DNA of 64,000 nucleotides, taken from contig CAZIGH010000017.1 of assembly GCA_964538625.1 (NCBI GenBank), forward strand, positions 21,954 to 85,953. Direction: 5' to 3'. Every line of letters begins with the position of its first letter. Within the stretch, counting starts at the first letter, position 1. Shown piece after piece: positions 9,901 to 16,051 of the stretch. This stretch comes from JAEUHM01 sp964538625 (GTDB lineage: Bacteria; Verrucomicrobiota; Verrucomicrobiia; Verrucomicrobiales; Verrucomicrobiaceae). The notes under the pieces are model-generated. The model worked only from the letters and a program-made list of their open reading frames with translations, was not told the DNA's origin and did no database searches. Made by a program: the position numbers and the translations under genes.

Positions 9901-10036
9901 GCCCGAAGTCACGCATCCGGTCGAAGAGCGTATTGCCGATCAGTGCCACCCGTTCCCCCGGCTTCAGTTGAAGAGGGAGCTGGGCATGAATCGCCAGCGG
10001 CAGGCAGGCGGCGAGAAGAAGAGCTAGGTATCGCAT
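6923..10036 (-). CDS. SGNH hydrolase + PVC-type dehydrogenase + HEAT + cupredoxin fusion
   Basis: 1037 aa, exported (signal MRYLALLLAACLPLAIHA). Residues about 25-230 resemble an SGNH/GDSL hydrolase (VALIGNTLFDRM, NDSGYTAFA near the end). About 320-680 form a glucose/sorbosone-type beta-propeller of the 'PVC-type membrane-bound dehydrogenase' family (IAIRWDAKGRLWVSTST, DTDGDGKADH, DGAMYVADWYNPVKGH). About 690-880 is helical HEAT-like. The C-terminus is a type 1 copper domain with PHNLLIV and YICSFPGHWLVMKG, giving His, Cys, His and Met ligands. No CxxCH heme motif is present, so electrons probably go to copper. Start taken at the ATG at 10036, not 10063. Substrate unknown, probably a carbohydrate. 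Confidence 0.85.
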   Translation of the reverse strand: MRYLALLLAACLPLAIHAQLPLQLKPGERVALIGNTLFDRMRDFGQFEAMLQQRFAKEGVIVRNLAWSADEISLRPRPDGFGDLNQHLTEAKADVILAAFGFNESFKGAAKLPEFETLLKAFLIELKSHRYNGKTAPRIVLVSPIPAEAPHEKLNEQIKLYTDAMKRVAEAEQVGFVDTFTPLAELFTADNGKRKTENQQTFNSIHLNDSGYTAFAETLYRGLLEESPPQVNAALRAAVEEKETKWFQFHRPLNYYYIKGGRAEPYGVVNFPGELKKLEQMVANRDARIHAIAQGRPVPEKIDDSKTEPLPVITGDRPVNEWHTPADELKAFKIDPRFEVNCFASEEDFPDLFRKPIAIRWDAKGRLWVSTSTTYPQILPGQDAEDQILILEDTNGDHKADKCSVWADKLHIPLSFEFGNGGVYVSDQPHLTFLKDTDGDGKADHREKVLTGFGTEDSHHALHDFVWSPEGDLIFRESIFHHSQVETPYGPVRARESSFFRFTPATGKLLAFGSYMSTNPWGITFDDWGFHVGSHPVFASAVHALNAPYPDIHVPAGSYIPAYSGTCGQEFLSSSHWPEDLRKKHFMRVRYKPTNEVELHEWIEKDTHFEEKKVGIVFQSTDLSFIPVDIQQGPDGAMYVADWYNPVKGHMQYSLRDTRRDKKSGRIWRITAKDRPLEEAPKIAGASIPELLELLKSENYRTRYRAKVELREREPEELISEIKASKRPFPSGRVNRRSVEIDWLLSSIGAWRNPSLLPEKDAAELKFRLVAFALADEDPKVRAAAVRHLRWAPEFQMVKLDSSSRSALELAANDKSGLVRLEAAIAASYIGTKEALIAALDLLKHPMDEYLTYALRTALDSHTLQPLWKNNDAFLKQHPELVKFLQDSEPKKPAVMARKKKGEKPDPFDAQPGLQTITIKAIPERLLFDVREFKVKAGAPVKLVFENPDVTPHNLLIVQPGAADEVGMAGNEMAKLADGFVKGFVPDSPKILHKTKLLNQGEAETLRFKAPTSPGRYPYICSFPGHWLVMKGEMIVK
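9444..9464 (-). repeat. (TTTTCCG)x3 heptanucleotide repeat inside coding sequence
   Basis: Three exact tandem copies of a 7-bp unit occur inside the SGNH part of the fusion gene and encode Asn/Gly/Lys/Arg-rich residues. Because 7 is not a multiple of 3, gain or loss of a unit would shift the frame. Confidence 0.7.
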
Positions 10037-10054
10037 GGTCGTAGTGAGTGAAGA

Positions 10055-10128
10055 TTGGAACACGAATGAACACCAATGGGCACGAACCTATTTTTATTGG
10101 CGTATATTCGTGTCCATTCGTGTTCCGA
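10055..10128. repeat. interspersed palindromic repeat (ACACGAATG type)
   Basis: Left arm 10055-10073 (TTGGAACACGAATGAACAC) and right arm 10110-10128 are inverted copies matching at about 17 of 19 positions, enclosing an AT-richer loop. The unit sits in the intergenic region between the divergent dehydrogenase and MoxR genes. Chance translation of such elements gives TRIYANKNRF-like peptides, a pattern I associate with dispersed repeats in PVC genomes. Confidence 0.6.
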
Positions 10129-10229
10129 ATCCGAGCATCCCAACGCTCTCACTACCCACCGCATCACAAAAAACCGGACAAAAGCTGTCCAAATGGAGGT
10201 GGGTTTGCTATCCTCCATGTGTGTCTTCC

Positions 10230-11159
10230 ATGCATCCCATTCTTGACCCCGCCGCAGCCCAAGCCCGGACCACAGCCCTCGTCAAAGCCATCAGCCAGAT
10301 TGTTTTGGGAAAGGAACACGTCATTCGGCTCGCGGTTGCTACGTTGCTGGCACGTGGGCACTTGCTGTTTGAGGACCTTCCCGGTGTCGGCAAAACGACG
10401 CTGGCACATGCGCTTGCACGCGCTCTTGGCCTGAGTTTTCGGCGGGTGCAGTTCACCAGCGACATGCTGCCGGCAGACATCATTGGTGCGTCGGTTTTCG
10501 ACAAGGAGAGTAACACTTTTATTTTCAAGCCGGGCCCCTTGTTCACTCAGGTGTTGCTGGCGGATGAGATCAATCGTGCCACACCGAAAACCCAGTCGGC
10601 ACTGCTGGAAGCGATGGAGGAGAACCAAGTGTCTGCCGATGGCATCACGCACGCGCTGCCTGAACCGTTTTTCGTCATTGCCACGCAGAACCCACTTTCA
10701 TCATCCGGCACATTTCATCTGCCGGAGTCACAACTGGACCGCTTTCTGATGCGCTTGCAGCTCGGGATACCGGACCGCGAAGCTGAAAGGGCGCTGCTTG
10801 CGGGAGAAGACCGCCGCAGCCTGCTGGCCGCGCTGCCCTCTACTTTGAGTGCGGGTGAGCTTCAGCAACTCCAGCAACTCGCACGGAGTCTGCATGTTTC
10901 TCCTGCCTTGCTGGATTATGTGCAGGATCTGCTCGCCAGTAGCCGCCAGCACGGGCATGGGCTGTCCCCGCGCGCCGGGCTGGCCATCTTGTCGGCTGCT
11001 AAAGCATGGGCGCTGATGGGGGGCAGGAAAATGGTGATTCCGGAGGACGTGCAGGCCACTGCTCCCACAGTCATAGCACACCGGCTGGATCATTGCGTCG
11101 AGGGAGTCACCGGTGTGGAGCTGGCGAGAGAGATCCTGGGCAGCACGGCGGTGCTGTGA
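10230..11159 (+). CDS. MoxR family AAA+ ATPase
   Basis: 309 aa from the ATG at 10230; the upstream part of the open frame runs through the dispersed repeat and is not coding. Walker A is LPGVGKTTLAHALA, Walker B with sensor residues is LLADEINRATPKTQSALLEAMEE, and VIATQNP and PESQLDRFLMRL follow, all classic for MoxR. MoxR ATPases act as chaperones that activate partner proteins, usually encoded next door as DUF58/VWA proteins. None is present here: the downstream neighbour is a repeat array, so this copy is an orphan or its partners have been displaced. Confidence 0.92.
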   Translation: MHPILDPAAAQARTTALVKAISQIVLGKEHVIRLAVATLLARGHLLFEDLPGVGKTTLAHALARALGLSFRRVQFTSDMLPADIIGASVFDKESNTFIFKPGPLFTQVLLADEINRATPKTQSALLEAMEENQVSADGITHALPEPFFVIATQNPLSSSGTFHLPESQLDRFLMRLQLGIPDREAERALLAGEDRRSLLAALPSTLSAGELQQLQQLARSLHVSPALLDYVQDLLASSRQHGHGLSPRAGLAILSAAKAWALMGGRKMVIPEDVQATAPTVIAHRLDHCVEGVTGVELAREILGSTAVL

Positions 11160-11214
11160 GGCTGTCCAAAGGCGTTGGTTCTTCTGGGGAGTGAAGGACG
11201 GGCGGGTAGTGGCT

Positions 11215-11328
11215 TTGGACTGCGTGGGGCCGTGCTGCCGCTTTGGGCGTTTGCCAGCCTGCTGGCGGGGCTGGGGTGCGCAGCAGGGCTGCGGTTTGAG
11301 AAAGCGGCAGGAGCCTGCCGCAGTCCAA
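11215..11328. repeat. structured palindromic element, copy 1
   Basis: 114-bp element bounded by the 10-bp inverted ends TTGGACTGCG and CGCAGTCCAA. This copy, on the far side of the transposase gene, differs in the first internal hairpin (GGGGCC instead of GCAGCC). It is immediately preceded by a GTAG tetranucleotide (11206-11209), a motif also used by RAYTs of other bacteria beside REP hairpins. Confidence 0.85.
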
Positions 11329-11367
11329 GAGGTGGGGTCTTTGGGGAGTGAAGGACGGCGGGCTAGG

Positions 11368-11955
11368 TCATTCGCCGTCGTCAGCAGCGATTTCGTCGAA
11401 CCGGAACTGAGAGATCGTTTTCACCCATGCGGGTGAAGCCTCTGCTTTGAATGCCGCTGCGCTGCACCACTTCCACAAAGAACCCATTCTTACTAGGCCG
11501 TGATGTACCGCATTCTGATGGACGTAGTTCAAACGGGCGAGGTAACTGCGATGATAGGTCAGATGGGTTTCTCGAAAGTTTTGCCAGAGGCGAGATCTGC
11601 CGGGCAGTCTCTCTCGACGATTGAGTTCTTTGGTTGTAAGACTGTGAAGTTTTTGCACGGCTGAACTTAATCCTTCCGCGTTGCCTGCCGGGCTGTGTGC
11701 TACGAGATGGTAGTGATTCGAGAGTATCGCCCACGCCTCGAGGGTCCAGCCAGCTTGATTCATGACTGAAAAAAGTGTGGATTGAAACCAATCCTTCATC
11801 TGGTCATCAGCCAGTAGGTGTTTGCCTCCGTGTGCTCTAGCCGTAACCATGTAAACGCCTGCTTGTTGAAGCCGGTGAGGAGGAGCGTGCGGCCAGTTCC
11901 TTGTGCCCGATCGTGATTCATCATCATTTGGAAGGGCTGGGTCGTTATGTGACAT
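11368..11955 (-). CDS. REP-associated tyrosine transposase (RAYT, Y1 family)
   Basis: 195 aa from the ATG at 11955 (MSHNDPALPN); a TTG 12 bp upstream is less likely. The HUH motif is AILSNHYHLVAHS, and the probable catalytic Tyr is in ARLNYVHQNAVHHGLV, equivalent to the usual Y-x-H-x-N-P-V-x-x-G segment but with Ala for Pro. WQNFRETHLTYHRSY is the expected intervening region. RAYTs are single-copy IS200-like enzymes that bind and cut REP palindromes. Matching palindromic elements flank this gene on both sides (copy 1 on its 3' side, copies 2-4 on its 5' side), which supports the assignment. The frame is intact and may be active. Confidence 0.92.
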   Translation of the reverse strand: MSHNDPALPNDDESRSGTRNWPHAPPHRLQQAGVYMVTARAHGGKHLLADDQMKDWFQSTLFSVMNQAGWTLEAWAILSNHYHLVAHSPAGNAEGLSSAVQKLHSLTTKELNRRERLPGRSRLWQNFRETHLTYHRSYLARLNYVHQNAVHHGLVRMGSLWKWCSAAAFKAEASPAWVKTISQFRFDEIAADDGE

Positions 11956-12034
11956 GAGCCGAAGCAAAACTCGTCTGATGGAGAGTCAATCGTTTTGAAC
12001 TGTGGTTTTGTTGGGAAGCGGACGTTCGGTGGCT

Positions 12035-12212
12035 TTGGACTGCGTGCAGCCGTGCTGCCGCTTTGGGCGTTTGCCAGCCTGCTNNNNNNNNNNNNNNNNN
12101 NNNNNNNNNNNNNNNNNNNNNNNNNNNNNNNNNNNNNNNNNNNNNNNNNNNNNNNNNNNNNNNNNNNNNNNNNNNNNNNNNNNGAAAGCGGCAGGAGCCT
12201 GCCGCAGTCCAA
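12035..12212. repeat. structured palindromic element, copy 2 (interrupted by assembly gap)
   Basis: The left end TTGGACTGCG starts at 12035 and the right end finishes at 12212, but the middle is replaced by 100 Ns. Comparison with copies 3 and 4 shows that only 36 nt are missing if a single unit is present. Confidence 0.75.
12084..12183. other. assembly gap (100 N)
   Basis: Exactly 100 ambiguous bases, the conventional placeholder for a gap of unknown size. It falls inside a tandem repeat and was probably left by collapse of the array during assembly. Confidence 0.98.
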
Positions 12213-12254
12213 GAGGTGGGGTGTTTTGGGAGTGAGAGACGGTGGGCAGCGGTT

Positions 12255-12368
12255 TTGGACTGCGTGCAGCCGTGCTGCCGCTTTGGGCGTTTGCCAGCCT
12301 GCTGGCGGGGCTGGGGTGCGCAGCAGGGCTGCGGTTTGGGAAAGCGGCAGGAGCCTGCCGCAGTCCAA
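12255..12368. repeat. structured palindromic element, copy 3
   Basis: Intact 114-bp copy with both inverted ends (12255-12264 and 12359-12368). Near-identical to copy 4; the visible differences are at the position before AAAGCGG (G for A) and in the spacer. Confidence 0.85.
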
Positions 12369-12410
12369 GAGGTGGGGTGTTTTGGGAGTGAAGGACGGTG
12401 GGCAGTGGCT

Positions 12411-12524
12411 TTGGACTGCGTGCAGCCGTGCTGCCGCTTTGGGCGTTTGCCAGCCTGCTGGCGGGGCTGGGGTGCGCAGCAGGGCTGCGGTTTGAGAAAG
12501 CGGCAGGAGCCTGCCGCAGTCCAA
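12411..12524. repeat. structured palindromic element, copy 4
   Basis: Intact 114-bp copy, the best example of the fold. The 10-bp closing inverted repeat is 12411-12420/12515-12524. Inside are four perfect hairpins: 12422-12434 (5-bp stem), 12449-12462 (6-bp stem), 12475-12489 (6-bp stem) and 12501-12516 (7-bp stem, CGGCAGG/CCTGCCG). The result is a cloverleaf-like arrangement. Confidence 0.88.
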
Positions 12525-12561
12525 GAGGTGGGGTCTTTGGGCGAGGGATCGTCCGGGGCCG

Positions 12562-14901
12562 TTAGTTTGCTGGCAGCACCTGCACGGCGTCGATGTGGAC
12601 GTTTCCTCCTGCACCCTCGGTGGTGAAGACGACAGCGGCTTCTTCACCGGCGTTGAAAGTGAAGGTGCCGATGGTGCCGAAGGCTTTGTCACTCGGGGCT
12701 TTGGTCTGGTCCACGGTGAAATCTTTGATGCCGTCTGCGGTTAGGACTGAGACTTTGGCAGTTTTGGCGCGGTTTTCGTGGGGCTGCCATGCGATTCGTA
12801 CTTCGTATTTGCCGCTGGTTTTGACGGCGAAGGCGAAGCGGGCGGAGGCTCCTTTTTTTGCGGTGTACTGATAGCCGTCGGCAACGAATGGATTGAGGCC
12901 ATGACCTTTTGCCCATTCGCCCGTGAGTTCTGCCTCTTCATCGTCTATGACGATACCCTCGAGCTTGGCTACTGGGATGGAGGGGCTATAGCTTTCCGGC
13001 AGGGTCTTGGCATGGGCCGGTTTGTAAAGCGGACCTTCCAGAGTGTCGCGGCGCATGGCTCCGGGCTGGTTCATTAGGTCCTTGAGGATGTCGAGGTATT
13101 GCTCATAAACGCCGCGGGGCGTGGTGTGGTGGCGGATGCAGATCCAGGCTGCCTTGCCGATGACTTCTCCCATCATGCCGCAGGTGCGCATGACGCGGGT
13201 GCTCCCGAGCGCCCAGCGGTCCACGCTAATGGTGCGGCCTGCCATGAAGAGATTGTCAATGTCTCGTGCGTAGAAGCAGCGGTAGGGCACGGGGTAGCCG
13301 TTGTGGCGGTCCGTGTGCTTGCCAAAAACGGCCCGGCTAATGAAGGGGTTATCCGGATACTTTTTCATGTACTCCTCCTTGGGGTAGTGCAGGTCTTGGT
13401 CCCAGGTGGTGGGTACGCAGCCGTCCGGATGAATGATGCCTTTGACCATGTCTTCGCCGTTGAGGATGAAGTCTCCCACGATGCGACGGCTTTCACGTGG
13501 GCCGCCGATGTAGGCGAGCCATGAGAGTGTGTGGTGGGCGTAATCTTCTGGCTTGAGTTTCTTCATCGCGTTCACGGCGCCGAAAACGGCGCGGAAGTTC
13601 CAGTCGCGGATGAGTTCGAGGTCGTTGATGGGGTGCTTGTCAAAGCCGCTCTCCCAGAACCACTCTCCGTGGAGGTAATCCTGTGGGTTGCTCACGGGGG
13701 TGTAGCCCAGGTCATAACCCTGCTGCTGGTTTTTGTTTTTGACACCTACGGGTGCGAGGGGTCTGGGCAGAGGGAAGTCATCAAGGCCCAGGTCCAAGGC
13801 CCAGGGGGTCTCAGGCCAAGTTTGAGGAGCTTCCATTTTCTGCATGACCCACATGTTGCTCATGCCCATGCGGCCTTTTTCTTCCATCATGAACTCCGCT
13901 CCGGAGAGTGCGCCCACGGTGCCGTGACCGGTGCAGTCAACAAACAGTTTGCCACGGAAGGCGGTCTCCTTGCCCGTGCGGGTATCCAGTCCGATGACCG
14001 ACTGGATGGTCCTTTTGTCCTTCATGCTGACGCGGTGAACGTGCGTGTTGAGGAACAAGTCGATGCTCTTCTCTGCCCGCACGGTGTCCTCTTTGAGTTT
14101 GTCGTTGTATTCGGCCGGATCAGCGGCGGGGCTGTTGCTGGCGCGGTCTGCAAACTCTTCGACGATGTCTCCCAGATGGGGGTAGAGACCGCGGCGTGTG
14201 TTGCCCTGTGCCCATACTTGAATCTCGCTGCTGCCATTTCCGCCCAGAACAGGGCGGTTCTGGATGAAGGCCACTTTCAAAGCGTGACGTGCCCCGCTGA
14301 TGGCGGCACCCATGCCGGCATATCCGCCGCCGATGACGACGAGATCGTATTCTTTGGTCTCTGGTGGGTTTTCGGGCAGGCCGAGGAGTGTCCTGCGGAG
14401 TTTGTTGGTTTCCTCGTTGTCATCGGAGGGCTTGAAGGCGGGATCGGCACTCAGGATGATGGCGTCACAGCGACCGTTGAATCCAGTCATGTCGTGTAGT
14501 GCGAGTGTTGCCTTGCCAGCCTTGAGCTCGATTTCTCCGGCATTGTCCCACTGCCAGTCTTTGCCGGTGATGCCGCAGTCGTTGGCCAAGGTGGTGCCGT
14601 TCACGCTGACTTGGAAGCGCCCCGGCGCACCTGGGGCGTCCCAGGGGCCCACCCAGTTTTTTGCCCTCACCCAGACGGTGTATTTCGCATCTGCGGGCAC
14701 GGTGACCTCTCCAGTGGCGTCAGAAACGGGTTTGCCAAGTCCGTGCGCCATGAGGTAGGCGCTGCCCATGATGTCGATAAACTGTGTGTCAAGCACCCAG
14801 CCGCCGTGACGTTGCATGGACTCTGCTTCCACCCAGACTTGCTGTGCGGGGAGCTGAGAGAGGGCGATGAGACTGCTGAGGGCGAGACATGCGCGTTTCA
14901 T
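12562..14901 (-). CDS. secreted FAD-dependent oxidoreductase with golvesin-like C-terminus
   Basis: 779 aa with signal peptide (MKRACLALSSLIALSQLPAQQ); start taken at the ATG at 14901, with 14913 also possible. An N-terminal carbohydrate-binding-like region (about 22-170) precedes the dinucleotide motif YDLVVIGGGYAGMGAAISGA (about 190) and LGGNGSSEIQVW. This is the FAD_oxidored pattern seen in putative xanthan-lyase-associated proteins. The last ~110 residues (YTAKKGASARFAF ... VHIDAVQVLP) look like a golvesin C-terminal domain. It probably oxidises a sugar or alcohol outside the cytoplasm, but the substrate is unknown. It is divergent from a LacI regulator with a palindrome between them. Confidence 0.85.
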   Translation of the reverse strand: MKRACLALSSLIALSQLPAQQVWVEAESMQRHGGWVLDTQFIDIMGSAYLMAHGLGKPVSDATGEVTVPADAKYTVWVRAKNWVGPWDAPGAPGRFQVSVNGTTLANDCGITGKDWQWDNAGEIELKAGKATLALHDMTGFNGRCDAIILSADPAFKPSDDNEETNKLRRTLLGLPENPPETKEYDLVVIGGGYAGMGAAISGARHALKVAFIQNRPVLGGNGSSEIQVWAQGNTRRGLYPHLGDIVEEFADRASNSPAADPAEYNDKLKEDTVRAEKSIDLFLNTHVHRVSMKDKRTIQSVIGLDTRTGKETAFRGKLFVDCTGHGTVGALSGAEFMMEEKGRMGMSNMWVMQKMEAPQTWPETPWALDLGLDDFPLPRPLAPVGVKNKNQQQGYDLGYTPVSNPQDYLHGEWFWESGFDKHPINDLELIRDWNFRAVFGAVNAMKKLKPEDYAHHTLSWLAYIGGPRESRRIVGDFILNGEDMVKGIIHPDGCVPTTWDQDLHYPKEEYMKKYPDNPFISRAVFGKHTDRHNGYPVPYRCFYARDIDNLFMAGRTISVDRWALGSTRVMRTCGMMGEVIGKAAWICIRHHTTPRGVYEQYLDILKDLMNQPGAMRRDTLEGPLYKPAHAKTLPESYSPSIPVAKLEGIVIDDEEAELTGEWAKGHGLNPFVADGYQYTAKKGASARFAFAVKTSGKYEVRIAWQPHENRAKTAKVSVLTADGIKDFTVDQTKAPSDKAFGTIGTFTFNAGEEAAVVFTTEGAGGNVHIDAVQVLPAN

Positions 14902-14969
14902 GGTGAAGGTCATTTTAGAAGGTAGCACGTCCTAAACGCCAGCCTTTTGCTCGCACAATCGGCAATCCG

Positions 14970-14984
14970 CTGTTACGGTAACAG
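14970..14984. promoter_or_regulatory. probable LacI-family operator
   Basis: CTGTTACGGTAACAG is a perfect palindrome with 7-bp arms around a central G, ending 8 bp before the LacI-family start. A weak -35 (TTGCTC, 14947-14952) precedes it, so binding would block the regulator's own promoter and could also affect the divergent oxidoreductase gene. Confidence 0.6.
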
Positions 14985-14992
14985 GTTTCATC

Positions 14993-16015
14993 ATGACCCG
15001 CCCTACGCTTCAGGACATCGCCGACAAACTCGGTCTCTCAAAGATGACGGTCTCTCGTGCGCTGCGGGGTGAGAGGCATGTGAGGCAAGAGGTGATGGAA
15101 GCGGTTCGAGCTGAAGCAGAAGCGTTGGATTACCGTCCGGACCCGGAGATTTCGAAGCTGATGTCTTACATGCGCCGCTCACGCCGTAGCGAGTCTCCCC
15201 GTACGCTTGCGTTCATCTGGGCGGAGAAGTCACCCGGGACCATGCGCCAATCATCGTGGTCGATGGATCTGTTCAGCGGTGCGCGGCAGCGCGCGACGCA
15301 GTTGGGCTTTGAGTTGTCGGAGTTTCACCTGGCGGAGAGGGGAATGACGGCCCCTCGTCTGTCCAGCATACTGGAGGCACGAGGCATCCCCGGTTTCATT
15401 CTCTCGCCGCTTCTTTCGCGCAGTCGGGGCCACGTTGCGATGCGGTGGGAGAAGTTCAGCAGTGCGGTGATAGGGCTTGGCTTTGCACGTCCGCCGCAGC
15501 ACCGCGTTCACCATCATCACTTTCTGGGAATGATGGAGACTCTTCATCAGTTGAAGAGGCGAGGTTACCGCCGGATTGGATTCTTCTCTGGTTCGACGAT
15601 CGACGAGCGCATGTTCAGGGCTTGGTCTGCGAGCTTTCTGGTGCATCATCCGCTGCCGCGGAAGGAAGCGGCGGGGCTTCTGTGTCTGGTGCGGGAGCCG
15701 ACCCGTCAGGTGTTCAGTGACTGGATGGCAAAGGCTAGACCTCAGGTGGTGATCGACAGCGGGAGGCTGCTCTGGCCCTGGCTCAAGGGTATCCGTGTGC
15801 CTGAAGAACTTGGCTATGCGACGCTGAGCTGGGAGTCTGATCAACCTGAGCGCGCTGGGATAGATCAACAGGCGGGCGTGCTTGGTGCGGCGGCGGTGGA
15901 CTTGGTGGTGGAGCAGTTCCACCGCAATGAGCGTGGCACGCCGGAGCATGCGAAGGTGTTGATGACGACTGGCCGGTGGAGGGACGGTGGCAGTTTGCGG
16001 AGTTTGAGGCCGTGA
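14993..16015 (+). CDS. LacI family transcriptional regulator
   Basis: 340 aa. Residues 1-55 are a textbook LacI helix-turn-helix and hinge helix: TLQDIADKLGLSKMTVSRALRG, then VRQEVMEAVRAEAEALDYRPD. The rest is a periplasmic-binding-protein-like sensor domain, starting RTLAFIW and including RGYRRIGFFSG and DRYxEELGYATLSW-like PEELGYATLSW. The inducer is unknown, presumably a sugar or its oxidation product. It is divergent from the FAD oxidoreductase and overlooks the 15-bp palindrome just upstream of its own start, implying local autoregulation. It converges on the DUF3604 gene. Confidence 0.9.
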   Translation: MTRPTLQDIADKLGLSKMTVSRALRGERHVRQEVMEAVRAEAEALDYRPDPEISKLMSYMRRSRRSESPRTLAFIWAEKSPGTMRQSSWSMDLFSGARQRATQLGFELSEFHLAERGMTAPRLSSILEARGIPGFILSPLLSRSRGHVAMRWEKFSSAVIGLGFARPPQHRVHHHHFLGMMETLHQLKRRGYRRIGFFSGSTIDERMFRAWSASFLVHHPLPRKEAAGLLCLVREPTRQVFSDWMAKARPQVVIDSGRLLWPWLKGIRVPEELGYATLSWESDQPERAGIDQQAGVLGAAAVDLVVEQFHRNERGTPEHAKVLMTTGRWRDGGSLRSLRP

Positions 16016-16051
16016 CTGCTGGCGCTGGACTGTGCTCTGGGTGGAATGTGG

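Larger units (their letters stand above)
11956..12561. repeat. non-coding tandem array of palindromic elements
   Basis: This 606-bp stretch holds no credible gene. Copies 2, 3 and 4 of the 114-bp element are arranged in tandem with a conserved ~42-bp spacer (purine-rich, with GAGGTGGGGT next to each right end), giving a 156-bp period between copies 3 and 4. Open frames across it are translations of the repeat and all run through the unknown bases. Confidence 0.85.

Noticed and set aside
10035..10229. 65-residue N-terminal extension of the MoxR ATPase
   Set aside because: It runs through the dispersed palindrome and gives low-quality sequence; the family domain starts after the ATG at 10230.
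12035..12524. CRISPR-like array suggested by regular 156-bp spacing
   Set aside because: The repeated unit is 114 bp and highly structured, spacers are conserved rather than unique, and no cas genes are nearby.
11796..12692. Open frames of 166-298 residues across the repeat array, in several frames on both strands
   Set aside because: They are translations of the tandem element and cross the 100-N gap; the same peptide recurs once per repeat.
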